DNA of 64,000 bases. Origin: Onchocerca volvulus. Lineage: Eukaryota > Nematoda > Chromadorea > Rhabditida > Onchocercidae. Shown piece after piece: positions 14,001 through 26,100 of the stretch (positions within the stretch are counted from its first letter, which is position 1; every line of letters begins with the position of its first letter). A program made the position numbers and the translations under genes. The DNA is taken from contig HG738138.1 in NCBI GenBank assembly GCA_000499405.2, forward strand, positions 18,453,753 through 18,517,752, in the 5' to 3' direction. Under the pieces are notes generated by a model that was given only the letters and a program-made list of their open reading frames with translations, was not told the origin of the DNA and made no database searches.

Positions 14001-15503
14001 AAAGCGAAAATGCCAAGCATGTAAGCCATTCCTGCACATAATCACGTCCGTGATTCATTTATTTTGTCAAGTTTTGCCGTAAAAATATTAGATTTGCTTC
14101 CGAAGCTTTATTTGGAACAGTAGTAGATAAAAACACTTAAATTTAATTAAAACAAAAATTGAAATAAAACTGATCTTATTTTAATACGCATAGGGTTTAT
14201 GTCCTTTAACATAAGAAGGTTTTTATGTAGAACAAAAAAAGAACAAAAAGTTTACGCTGTTGATTTATGTTTTATCTAAAAAAATAACTTTTAAAATTAG
14301 TTCAAGGATTCGAAGAAAGACTTGATTTGTATTCAAAAATTTTACTCGGTTCAAAGTTCATGTAATTCAGCCTCTAATCTCAATGAAAAGCCTTTTAAAT
14401 CTCTCGATATACCACGACGATGCCATTCCAATCATTCAAGTTTATCAGCCATCCCTCCTAGCGGTAAACAGTGATTGGTGGAAGGCTTAAAAGATTGTTT
14501 AATCAACACTTTCCAGGATGGTGATGAAATGCAAAAGTCACGAATAAATTTCAACAATTCAACCAAATCAAAGGTCAAATTTGAATTTCGATAGTTTTTT
14601 GTAAGGTAGGTTTATTCCTAGTCCAGAAACACCGATTATAATACAATATTAATATTTTCCCAAGGAAATTAGGATTGATAGCGGGATTTTCATTTTTATG
14701 GTACTTATTTATTTTTATTTTACAAAACACACAAAATTATGACAAATCTGGAATAAAAATTGCAATCGGATATTAATATGCATTTTTCAGCTCTATTTTA
14801 GTAGAAAGAAAGCAAAGAACCAAAATGTGAGATTTCATTGAAGATCGGAAGTAAATTTGGAAAGAGGGCAAAGATCTCATTCCACACGTTTGTTTAGCAA
14901 ATATCATTAATTTTGTTTCAGGAAAAATGTAAAATTTCATTTTTCAATATTTATGTTACCTTTTAAAATCGCGAACTTTGATTCAAGTTTTATTTCATAT
15001 AAGATCTATATTTGCAAAAAGTTGGTTCAGAAAAAAAGCTGCTGAATCTGATGATAAAAAGATGAGTTCACAGAGATCAAATAAATACTGTATGATTAAA
15101 CCTCGAGTATAACAAATAGCCTAGTTATAAAAGCTTCCTTATAACAAAATATTGATTACAAATTTTTTTACTTGAAAATTTTTTTTATTTAAATTCCTTT
15201 ATTTGAAAATTTAATTGTCATCTGCGACTTTTCATAAAATTTTAGAAATATCTGCAAAGTCAGTTTAAAATATCATGAAATATGTCATGCTTAGTAAATT
15301 TCAGTGACGTCATGAAAAGCTTAAAGCCCTTATCCAGAAGTAGGCATTTATTGAAATATAGCTAATCTAGGAAGCATTAAAAAATTGATGCTCAATTAAA
15401 TATTTGAAAAGACTTCTTTTTTAGTTTTTCATTTTTTGTCATGAGAGAATATTTCGCATTCGGAATTACGATTTTCCTAGCAATCTATTCCTTCCAATTG
15501 ATA
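2067..15503. other. Long stretch without a supported gene
   Basis: About 13.4 kb of A+T-rich DNA between two Helitrons. There are poly-A/T runs and short AAT/GAT repeats (around 5290-5330). A somewhat more G+C-rich patch lies at about 3180-3760, and a polypurine-like GAGGAGGAAGAGGAGG patch at 7950. Coding-like but unassignable patches are at 2513-2743 and around 8545-8650. No splice-supported gene, tRNA or rRNA was found. It may be intergenic, or may hold distant 5' non-coding exons of the gene at 21.5 kb. Confidence 0.5.
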
Positions 15504-16010
15504 TCTACCCACATAAATAAAAATGTAAATAGCTCTTTGTTGGTCTTTGCAAAACGTTGCAATTTCTCACCGATTACTTTCAAATTTTGACACAACCTTG
15601 TATTCGAATAGGCACATGTTTTTATATAGACATACCTTTTTTCACTTGTCTAAAAGTAAGTGAGCGGACTGAATTTTTCGACTCCGTCCTGCACCACGTC
15701 TTCATGAGCGGACAGAATTTATTCACCACGCCTACTTTCTGCATTGACTGAGGCTACTTCTGCAGTTTTTCAAATTTTTCACCGATTGATTTGAAATTTT
15801 CTTGCATTCGAATACGCGCATGTTTTTAAATACATAAGGCACTTAATTTAAGCTTTTTCGTTTGCTTTTTGCTTTGTCAGGAATGTCGTTGCATCACAGA
15901 AATGTCGACATCATGATAGTGTATAATGAAGTGTTTTGTTCAGATAATTTATGGATTACCTTCCTGACTTTTAATATTAGGTCATGTTTTGGATTGCCTC
16001 TACGTCGTAA

Positions 16011-16220
16011 ATGTTCGTTATTCATTTTGACACAACGTTTATAATCTGGCTTTATGATAAAATCACTTCAAACGAAATCGATAATGTAATATGCGCTGAA
16101 ATATCCGATGCCGACGTCGATAAGGATTTGCATAAAGTTGTGATGAAAAATATGATACATGGACTTTGCCGTACAGGCAATCATACACAAGTCCGTCGAT
16201 ACTGTTGTGGAAGTAGGTGA
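16011..16220 (+). pseudogene. Helitron protein, middle fragment
   Basis: The frame contains LYDKITSNEIDNVICAEISD followed by DKDLHKVVMKNMIHG. This is the conserved stretch between the Rep region and the helicase in Helitron proteins (family form: VICAEIPDPD...KNMIHGPCG). It breaks off after GLCRTGNHT, where a different frame takes over with helicase sequence, so the Rep catalytic part is missing here. The third Helitron keeps the same segment at 55385-55525 on the other strand. Non-functional fragment. Confidence 0.65.
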
Positions 16221-16696
16221 AACGGTTAATTATTCTACAGAATTTTTGAATTCACTCAATCTGCTAGGGATGTCACCACATGTGCTGCAGTTCAAAATCG
16301 ACATGCCAGTTATAATGTTGCAAAATATCAACCAGCCAAAACTTTGCAACTGCATTCAGCTTGTAGTAAAAAAAAATTAATGGGCAACGTCGTAGAAGCA
16401 ACAATCTTGACAGGACTTTTTAAAGTGAAGATGTTCTCATTCCTCGCATTGCTATGATTCCAGTGAATATTCCATTTCAATTTGCGAGATTACAATTCCC
16501 AATTCGATTAGCGTTTGCAATCATCATCAACAAAACTCAGAGCTTATCTTCAAAACTGTGCGATTTAGATCTAAAGACGGATTGCTTCTTACATGGACAA
16601 TTATATGTTGAGTGTTCTAGAATCGGCAAACCAGACAATCTCTATGCCTGCACAGACAACGGAACAAAAAAAAAAAAAAGTATTGTATACCCATAA
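16159..16696 (+). pseudogene. Helitron PIF1 helicase, C-terminal fragment
   Basis: Two overlapping frames make up the fragment. The first (to 16380) has VNYSTEFLNSLNLLGM and QNINQPKLCN, matching the PIF1 region ending in MLRNINQPKLCNGTRL. The second (16454-16696) has FQFARLQFPIRLAFAIIINK, then HGQLYVECSRIGKPDNLY and a final SIVYP. These are the last superfamily-1 helicase motifs: the INKxQ motif V region and the QLYVACSR motif VI. The canonical INKAQGQSL is here INKTQSLSS. Frameshifts around 16380-16450 and a poly-A run show decay. In intact elements this is the DNA-unwinding part of the transposase. Confidence 0.85.
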
Positions 16697-16949
16697 ACAT
16701 TGTGAAATTAATTTTTCCCAATATTAGAGACTCAAGTTCGACAACAATTCGGGTTCAACAAACAGTGCAGTTCGGGGTTTCTGTACCGACACAGCTGCTG
16801 TTTTGTAACGAAACAGATCGACACAGCAACAGCAGCAAATCGATACTCAAGAAATTCTTCACAAATAACAAAGGAAAGAATAATCTAGTGATTAGTCTTG
16901 CTTGGATATTCTCAAATAATTTCAATGACAATTGGGGTGCAATCGATCT

Positions 16950-17300
16950 GCTTTAATTCAACAAATAATACCTCGCAGAAAATCAAACTTGAGTCGTCAT
17001 ACTCGCGCAGAACGGAACATTGCGATGATTAATCGCAAATCAAACTGAGGAAGAACGGGCATCAGCGAATGAGCGAACAAGACAAAAAATGGCTTAAACG
17101 CGAACAGAGCGACATGCAGCTAGACTTGAGGATGCACGTTGCGAACTCGTCGATCGTGTTCTGTAGCTTCAGATCTGCTTTGTTCTGGACAGAATGAACG
17201 CGACAAGCTGAGAGTGGCTGGAAGATGTCAATGAGAAATAGGAGATCAGCGTCAAACATGACTTCGTTTTCAGCAAGCATACGATTGCAATCACCTTGCA
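16950..17300 (+). pseudogene. Helitron N-terminal fragment, frameshifted
   Basis: Spread over shifting plus frames, the DNA still encodes RRKSNLSRHTRAER-like, ANQTEEERASANERARQ-like and MSMRNRRSAS-like pieces. These are parallel to the remnant at 1732-2049. The homology to the first Helitron begins near 16736, at nucleotide level, just downstream of the PIF1 C-terminal end. In an intact element this segment would lie near the 5' end. Its position after PIF1 is the main sign of rearrangement. Confidence 0.5.
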
Positions 17301-17481
17301 TTCCGGCACAAACCAGCTGATGATTATAGTTTGTACTTTCATGTTCTCATCGGCACTGTGACTAAAGTGTGTTCTTATTTGCAAAGCTCTGAAATTTAAT
17401 GGAGAAACGAAAGAGATGCGTTGCGCCGCTGGGAAAATTAAACTCCCTTAACTTGGAGAACCGCTAGAGCCGTTAAAAACT

Positions 17482-17730
17482 TTGTTGCCGGATATATTGC
17501 CGATTCAAAGCATTTCTCATCTTTCATCAGAAAATACACACCTGTTCCAAATGACGTCTTTTGGAGCAGAAATCGTAACAACACATTTTTTGCCAATTTT
17601 CAAAGTGAAAGGACAAATTTATCATAAAGCTGGCTCACTGCTTCCGTTGCCAGATGGTCAACGCAAATCCAACAGTCCGACTATTCATTTGAACAGCATT
17701 CTTTTCTATCAGCGACAAAGGAAAGAATAA
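17482..17730 (+). pseudogene. Helitron_like_N domain fragment
   Basis: The open frame encodes HLFQMTSFGAEIV, then FLPIFKVKGQIYHKAGSLLP. This matches the Helitron helicase-like N-terminal domain, whose hallmark is SFGA followed by FKVQGQVYHRAGSLLP. The frame breaks after PDGQRKSN. The domain lies upstream of Rep in complete elements. Here it is followed only by the 3' terminal region of the element (17740-18213). Confidence 0.75.
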
Positions 17731-18173
17731 CCTACTGATCAATTTACCTGGATATTCTCTGATAATTGTTTGTTACTTTTTGTTGCGAAGAACCCCTCTT
17801 CATCGTTCAATAAAACTTTTTTCAACAACATTCATCTCTGTCACACAAGACGCAAAGACCTCTTCACACCTATTGCTGACCTAGCCGAATCACTATAGCA
17901 AGAATCAATCTCCAGTCCAACCAAACTACAGATCAAATTTCGATAGAAATATACGCTTTCTCTTTTCTTTTTTTTCACTGAACCAAACTGAGCTGCAACA
18001 ATGCGTGTATATTACTATTCGAATGCAACATTATGTTAAATTTTCAATGTAATACGTAAGAGCCGCGTGTTTAAGAACTTCCAGTGATTTAGGATTTTGA
18101 ACAAAGGAACATTAACATTTTTATGTAGACTAGCTGGAGCTGGATACGCGAAACGTGGCCAGCCCCTATAAAT

Positions 18174-18213
18174 TAGCTGGATCGGCCACTTAGAGCGTGG
18201 CCGATCCAGCTAG
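18174..18213 (+). repeat. Helitron 3' terminal hairpin
   Basis: TAGCTGGATCGGCCAC pairs perfectly with GTGGCCGATCCAGCTA across a 7-base loop. The final G completes the CTAG terminus. Helitron 3' hairpins mark the end of rolling-circle transfer, usually about 10 bases from the end; here the stem reaches the end itself. Confidence 0.8.
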
Positions 18214-21200
18214 TTGAAAATATTATTTTTGATCTATTTGAGTTTCAAAAAAAGTTCTTCAAAAAGTTTTTCTTTAAATACTTTGAATATTTGTCACTGG
18301 ATGTTTGATTTTAAATGTGTATATGTGTGTATGTGTGAAACATGCATTGGTGAAGTGTTTATGAATAGGTGCTTTGCAGTGAAAACTTATTTTATGAAGT
18401 GCAGATGCAGATGCAATGCATGCATCTACATGCACATAATCGGCTCAGTAACATTTATGTATTTGCTGATGTGAGTGAGTGACATATAAGATGAAAGAAA
18501 ATAAATTTATTCACCTTTCCTCTATTTTCTTTAGCAATAGTCAATGGACATTTCGGATTGCATTTCTCGTCAAATAGAGACTTGATGTTTCAGCTTTAAT
18601 TGTTCATTTGTGTAATAGCATTTCTAGTCTCTGCTTTCATTAATTCTCTAAATTCAATCAAACACTCCCGATAGGTTTGAGCATTTTTATGCTTAGAAAT
18701 ACTAGAAAGTGAATAATCTTTTTCGTTCTTTATCCTATTTCCGATTTTATATCGATCGGTATTCGAATACTTCAAATTATGGCATTTTTGGTTCACAAAA
18801 TACATCAGTGGTCAATGATTGTTGTTACTGAAATTTTATTTCTTTTCAAATTGTCTTTGTTTACGCCATAAAAATCAGTGGAGCGAGCAATTGGCTATTT
18901 TGCATATTTATTCATTTCTTTTCCCATCAAATTCAACTAAACAATTTATCACAATAGTAGTTGAGCATTGTTTAATCTTATATTATCGAAAGTCTAATCA
19001 GCGAATGGATTAAACAAAATGGTTTGATGTTATCACTTAGAGGAAGTTATACCACCTGAAAGTTTTGAATTGCAATAACCGCACACCTACGAATAGTTTT
19101 TCTTTGTTTAGAAAAGATTTATAGATAAGTCATCAGCATTTATCCCTTTTTTCAGTCTACTTCTCACTAATATCAATCGAAGTATTTTAAGAAATTAGCG
19201 ATATTTTCATTTGTTGCATTTCATCTGTTTTATCCTCAAGTGATATTTAATTTATTTTCAGGATAATTCAAATTTGCGTTCAAGTGCATTGATTGAAGAG
19301 AGACTGATAAATGTGACTTCACACTTGTCATCTCTTAAAATTATCTCTTTCATTATGATACATCGTCAACGACACATATTTCTTCTATTATTGCTTTTCC
19401 TTTTATAATCTTTCTACGATATTGCATAATATATAAAATATGTCTAAATGCATACATTCTCAACATTATCACATATTATGTCATGCATGCAGGTATTTTT
19501 TGCGAGTGCATGCATGGAGCAATATCGTAGTTTCGCTATTGCAATACATTATATGATATTTTATAAACCATTTAGTATAGCTTTGTTATGGTGCCAAAGT
19601 TTCGCAAATTATTTTATCTTTGTTCCATTGAATATTTTGTAATTGAACGTGTCGTAGTTAAGCTTATCATTCGCGATTTTTCTGGAGAAATTTTGAATTG
19701 GAGAACTTTTTTTTTTTCGTTTTTTTTCCAGAAGTATTCGCATGCGATAACAAATTTTTGGCTTGTTACGCGTGGTGGATAAAGCAAACAACAGAGAAAA
19801 AGAAAGCGGAAAGGGCGAGCAATTTCTAATTTTTCTTTCTTTCTTGATTTTGACAAGAAAACGAGAAATAAGAAGCCGAGAATCATTGCATGTTGAAGGA
19901 GAAACAAAAGGCATAAAGTAAGCTTGAAGTAAACATACATTCAACTACTTCATCGATCATTTCAGATAGGATAGATCTAAATGATTGGCTTTCAATAGTG
20001 CATCATGATGATAATGATGAAATAGTGATGAGGAGTGGGAAGAAAACTTAAAAATTCACTTTCGTTACAATTTATTTTAATTTTTAAATCTCAGAAAACT
20101 ACGGGAAATTGCTTCTTGCATGAAATTAAATAACCTTTACATATACAAGTATATTTAGACATTGAAGAGAGAAGGTAAAAAAATTTTGTTTTCCCAATTG
20201 ATCGCCAGATATAATTTTATCCCGGTCACTGAATAGGGTATATATTCGCATTTGGAAGTTTTGAAGTTTGCTCCTATTATTCTTCCGTTTTTTCTATCAT
20301 ATTATAGCGAAATAAGTTATTATTGAGCATCAGTACAAAGCCTTTTTTTTTTTGTTTGTTAATCCATTAGTTTTTAAAAAAAACGACAAATGCATTCATT
20401 AACCTCATCGTGTATTAAAATGGTTGAATTAGCAGATATCCGGATTCATTTTTTATTTGTTCATTTTAAATTTTGATGTGAGAAAAAATATTTCTTGGAA
20501 AACAATAAATTCAATTTCAAAATAAATGACCTTTTTCCTTTTTTTTTCTCACCACATTCTCATTTTTTTTTTGAATTGGTTCATTTGTATGACAAGAAAA
20601 GGACGTAGGCAATCATTTCTCATGACAGCTGTTGTATGAATTCCGTTTTTTAATCTTTAAAAATGAAAAATTCGAAAATTTTTTCATCATTTGTTGGACC
20701 GCTTCCAGCAGTCGTCGTCCACTCTCACCATTTTTTATTCCAGTCGTTCCTTGTCATTGTGTATTATCAGTTCAAAGAGCTTCTTTCTATAAATATGGGA
20801 TAGGTAGATGAATAGTAAGAATCTTCACGTATTAGATTGATCCTTGATCTTCAGACAATTTGACGTTGGTATCATAATTGTATAATATTTCTTTTTCATT
20901 ATAATTCTATGTTTTTTTTACAATTTTTAGAATTTCAAGCTGGTATGAATTTTCTATTCCAACCATCAGCTTGCTGTTGGCAGGAATTCATACGAGTTTT
21001 GCAAGAAACAGAATAAATCTAAAGAATGTGAATAATGATCAGTCCCTTTTTATGCTATCCTTTTATCAGCTAGTCTAAAATTGGTCCTTGAACTACCGTA
21101 CTGATACTGATATTAATAAATGCATTATTGAAAGTGCCTTACGTGAAATTTGATATTGCTTAAGTTCACTAGAAGGAGCACTAGTAATATCAGTAGTATT

Positions 21201-21465
21201 AATAAAGCATAAAAGTTGTAAACAAAATTTTTTGCAGTTGCAGACACTGTTGTTTTGTGGTGCAAGGCGTACATGTGTATGGTTACATACGTGGACAATT
21301 TCATCATACGGGTTTCACTAGCAACAGAGTAAATTTGAAGAGTGTGAAAACTCATCCTTCTCTTTTACAAATTATTCTCTCTTCAATTAGTGAACTTTTA
21401 AATCAGAAATTTTTCGATTATTCTGGAACATTGGATACAAAGCAGGGTAAAAAAGTTGAGCGGAA
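18214..21465. other. Region upstream of the long plus-strand gene
   Basis: Non-coding, A+T-rich. It must hold the promoter and any 5' non-coding exon. Pyrimidine-rich acceptor-like sites (CTCTCTTCAATTAG ending at 21390 and AAATCAG ending near 21406) lie 60-75 bp before the ATG and could take a spliced leader. An imperfect hairpin lies at 20943-20993. No other gene seen. Confidence 0.4.
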
Positions 21466-23085
21466 ATGCTCGGTAAATTAGTGAACAAATTCAAGAAACA
21501 TTCACTACAAGAAGAAATAACAAGTAGTACTACCGGTTCAGTCGGGTCTACTCTCCCTAATAATGCTGATAATCCTGGAAGTAACAGAACAACGATAACA
21601 GCACCAACTGGGATGATAGTGGCGCCGTTACCTCAACAACCAAATCGTCGGAGTGCTCGAATAAGTGCACTTTACGAGGTTTTTTTTTTTTCATCTCTTG
21701 AATATTTTTGCCTAGATTAATAGACTGAAAAATTCTGAAACATTCAGGACAATACTGCATTGTTGATGATTGATTCGGGAACCGAATCAGATGACGATGA
21801 ATTAGAACAACTTGATTCAAGTAAGTTTTTCGATTAACTCATAAGTCTGTTATTTGATGAATGAATTGAAGAAACATGATAATAATAGGCATTTGTAATG
21901 TATGATGTAGAAAACGTGGAGGACTTTTAATGTAGAGAAAAAAAAAAGCTCTACATTATAATAATGTAGAAAATTTTTTTGAGTTGTTAAAATTGCTTAT
22001 ACTTTATCTACATTAATTAGCGGTATCAAGATATAGTAATGTTCAGAAAATAATGACTATACCGTTTCTTTTATCTCGTTTACACAGACCATTTGCTGTA
22101 CTATTAATCTCATTTTGAATTTGATTTCAGTTTTATTATTAAAATTCCTATATTTCTAAATTAAGTCGGAAAAAGGAATCATATAACGGAAACAGTGGGT
22201 AATTATAATACAAATATAATTAAATTTCTCTTCCAATTCTTCAAAGCTAATCTGAGCAAAATCTTTAACAGGATTGCTGCACTTTTTTCTACATTTTCTT
22301 TCTCTTCCAGTCAATTGCTTTGAGTGGTGGTTTGCATTATTTGTCTTATGTTCATATACAGTATTTGCAGTAGAATGATATGATAGAAGTGATGAAAGAG
22401 TAACTGATGGGCAGTTGTTGTTGGGACTGTTTATCTCCATCACAGTATAGTAGTTATGAATAGATGTGTAGATAAAACTTTGTATATTTCCGCAGATCTA
22501 TTATGCAAGGTATATCTTTCCCATCTAGAAAGCGCTGTCTGTGTAATTTGACCTGTTCAGAAACATCACTAACACAATGCTAACTGATCGTTGCATATTT
22601 ACGCTATTTAGTTTGAAGGTTATTTCAATACATATTTGTAGCAATTGCTCAAAAATTTGAAATTTTTAAATTTAATACATTTTTATGCATACATATTTAC
22701 TCATTTTGAAATCTTCATTTTCTCAAAATTTTGTCCATCTATACATACCATAAATCTGGTTGATTGTTTAGTTTGTTGGTATATTTAGGAAATGGAATAA
22801 ATGCTTGTTCAGTTATACAAATTTCGTTAGTATTTGACGATGCAGTCTCGGAATAATCACTTTAGGCTTCTAGAAATTATTTACAGTTATCGATTTAATT
22901 AGATGAATAGTGCAGTGGTTGATACTATAAGCATCGTTTGAAAACCATTAAAGATAATTGGATTTGTCCAATGGATGAATGAATGTTGGGTATTTTCATA
23001 GCTTCAGATTGTGTAAATTTATTCTCCTCTTTCTATCATGCAAACTTGGCAATCCCTAATGAATGATTATTTGGCGTATAAATAT

Positions 23086-23116
<31 letters not shown>

Positions 23117-26100
23117 GGAAATGTTGGAGTTAAAAAGGAATTAAAGCGTTTGAAATCTTTCATGGATTATGCTTTGTTCTAGTGGTTTCCCAAAAATTAA
23201 CATATTCCTGCTCTTATTTATAGCAACATCTGTCTGGAATTTTAATCGTAGTATTTTTGCCGTTACTGAGGGCATGAGGTTTAGAGAATCATGTTCATCT
23301 TCTTCATCCGATAGCCATCTTTTAAATTTGCTTAACTATTGCTTAGCAGCATTTTGCTCTCCTTCTTGCTCCATGTTTTTTTTTCTTTTTCTTTTTTTTT
23401 TTTTCTTTTTTACATTGTTTTATTGAAAAAATTTTGCAGATTTATACAGAGCGCCTTCAAGAGATATAATGGGAAGCAGTCCACCAAATCTGACCAGTTC
23501 ACCGCCTCTAGCTAGCGAACTTGAAACAGATAGGTTTGTTTGTTTGATTTCGGTTCTTTAAAAAGATAGCAAATAAATCCCTTAAAGTACATTATCTATC
23601 ATTTAAATTTTAGAAAGTTGGTAAAAGCCGGTTTAGATACTGATCTTCAACATTCATTCCTTTCCTTCAAACTTCATAATGTCTCCTTTGTTGATGATAA
23701 TTTCTGAAATAGTTTCTTAGATTTATTGAAGAAAATACTAAGATTATTTTAAATTTCCCGTTTTTGATTAAAAATATTCGCTACTAGTTTTTCATTTATT
23801 TAGATTTTTTGATAGTTTTTAAGATTTGAAACGTCAAGAATTCTTTTGCATCAAATATTTCGCGAGATAGAGAAAAAATTCAAGGGAAATAGAAAAAAAG
23901 AAGAGGGAAGGATAAGTGGAGGAATAAATTTAAAAAAAAAATATATGTATTTTATTATATACATAAAAACAAACTGAGTATAGTGTACTTTCATCGTTCC
24001 TATCTAGAAAATTCGAAACCTATATATTTCAAATTTTCTAGCGAGGAGAGATGAAACAAGAGGATGAGAATTACTATCTTTTCAAGTCCACGATTAGTAT
24101 ATTTGATTTCTTCGAAGAAATCTTCATGTATGAAACAATCTCCAATATATTCATAAACAGCTAAAATAACATTTTCCATTATGTCTAAATAAACAAGCGG
24201 ATTTGCCTATCTGTTAAATTTTTAGCAGAAATTTCTTCCATATGTAATGAGAAAGTTGCTATTAAAAAATTTAATAGGCCATATATTATGCATGTTGTTG
24301 TTCGAAGTTTATGTTCAGATAATTGATAATTATATCGTCTCATATATTCAACTGCATTCCTGTAGAAAGTAAACGTAGTGCTTTGCTGATTCTCTATATC
24401 TTGCAGAATTTAGTCTCTTCATAATTAGTTGTAATTATGGCTTGATCTATTAAGATCATAAATGCAGCATTTTTTATGGGGGGTGACAAATAATTTTTTT
24501 GAACATATGGAACAGTTTTTTTTTCTCTTTTTTTTTCATACTTGGTAGAATAAGTGGACAGGTAGCGAAGCAATTTTTTTGAAAAAAAGGTTCGAATGAA
24601 TTGATTTATTTTTCTCTTGCATAATGAATTCGAAATCAGTATAATGGAAGGAAGATGTATTTGTTATTTATAACTTCAACTTTTTAATTTATTTTAGTCG
24701 ATATTAAACAAACAATATCTTCATTTAACTTTTATTTCCAAGTTTATGCAATGCTTTCTGATGAAAGAAGCTTTTTGCAATTTACATTTCTCTCACTTTT
24801 GTCCATTATTAAGTTTCATTAAAGGGAATTGAGAGAAGGATATGTGCAGTATGGCAGCAGTTATGATAGAGAGCATCAGTTGTAGTGATAAGAGTAGTAA
24901 TAGTAATGATGAAATAAGTGATATTAGTCGTTGTAATGGTGATAATAATAATAATAATGGTAAATTTCCAGTGATCAGAAAGATGGCTGGACTCATAATA
25001 GTTACTGAAGAGGTGAAGAGGGAAGAGGATTGGAGTTAAGTAGCAGCGTAGAAGGAGAAATAATAAAATAAAGGTAAAGGTAGAATGAATGCCCCAATAT
25101 GACACAATTCAGACCGGATGAAATTGTTGATTGGTTGAAATATTCATCAATTCATATCGGGCTGTCATTATCGTTTTGATGAGTGAGTGAATGAATGCTT
25201 GGTTAGTGGAGGGATGGTTGTTGAGTTATTGTTGATGACAATTAGTACGTAATTTCAGTCAATCGGGAAAAGATAGTCGATTGATTATTTTCCTTACCAC
25301 TCACAATAGACACTCTCTTTGTGAGAAGAGGAATAATAGAAATAGCGTTTGAAGTGAACAAATTTCAAATTTATCACATTTTGTCTCTATCATCCATTGA
25401 TAGTAATGCTAGAGATGAATGAAATAATAGAAAGGAGTAGTAATCAAGTAATGTAAATAATATCCTAAAAACATGAGATCAAATGTCATTGCATGACGAA
25501 AAAGTTCATAAAGAATCAACTGCTTACATGGTTCACGCTGTTCTTCATTTTACATATCGACGAATAGAAGCAATTCATATTTCTTTTCAAAAAATTACCC
25601 TCCACACTTTCCTTTTCTGTCCCGCTGCGTCCGTTTCCTGTGTTACATTTTCAAGTGGAACACTGAACTCTTTCGGAGATAATTTATCACACCATCTTTA
25701 TCTTCCTATCAGTTTGTAGCACATAATGTCCCATTTCTTTAAATGCTAATGATATGAAATAGTAAATATTACAAAATCTACGAACAAAGCAGAAAGATTT
25801 TTTCATCAACTAGCTGTCCAGGATACGTGATGTAATATATCAGATTTACATAGAACTGATACAAATTCAAACTTGGCGAAATGCCGTTTCTGATTGAAGC
25901 AAATTTTTCATACTCTCCTCTCATTTTATCCCTTTCTATGTTATGAATAGATTTGAAACAGATATTTACAAAGATATTTTATTATTGACAGGCGAAAGAT
26001 ACTGACCTTCAAAAATGAAAAGAGTGCAGCTAGAAGGGGGAGGAATCATCGAAGGAGGAAATGGGAGGAAAAGAGAAACATTGAAAAAAAGAATTGAGAA

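Larger units (their letters stand above)
15504..18213 (+). mobile_element. Helitron copy 2, rearranged and degenerate
   Basis: The left end TCTACCCACATAAATAAAAA is preceded by A. The right end CTAG at 18210 is followed by T. A 16-bp perfect stem (18174-18189 with 18197-18212, loop TTAGAGC) sits directly at the right terminus. Inside are fragments of a Helitron protein in plus orientation: a middle segment (16011-16170), the PIF1 C-terminal part (16159-16696), an N-terminal Arg-rich segment (about 16950-17260) and a Helitron_like_N segment (17482-17730). Their order is not that of an intact element, where the N-terminus comes first and PIF1 last. Large internal deletion or recombination of two copies explains this. 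All frames are interrupted. Confidence 0.75.

Noticed and set aside
19609..19944. Two overlapping minus-strand frames of more than 100 codons
   Set aside because: They run through poly-purine/pyrimidine DNA, giving Lys/Arg- or Phe/Leu-rich sequence without domain pattern or splice context.
24809..25105. Minus-strand 98-codon frame and opposite plus frame (Asn run)
   Set aside because: Simple-sequence AAT/GAT repeats create both; no splice sites in phase with the surrounding gene.
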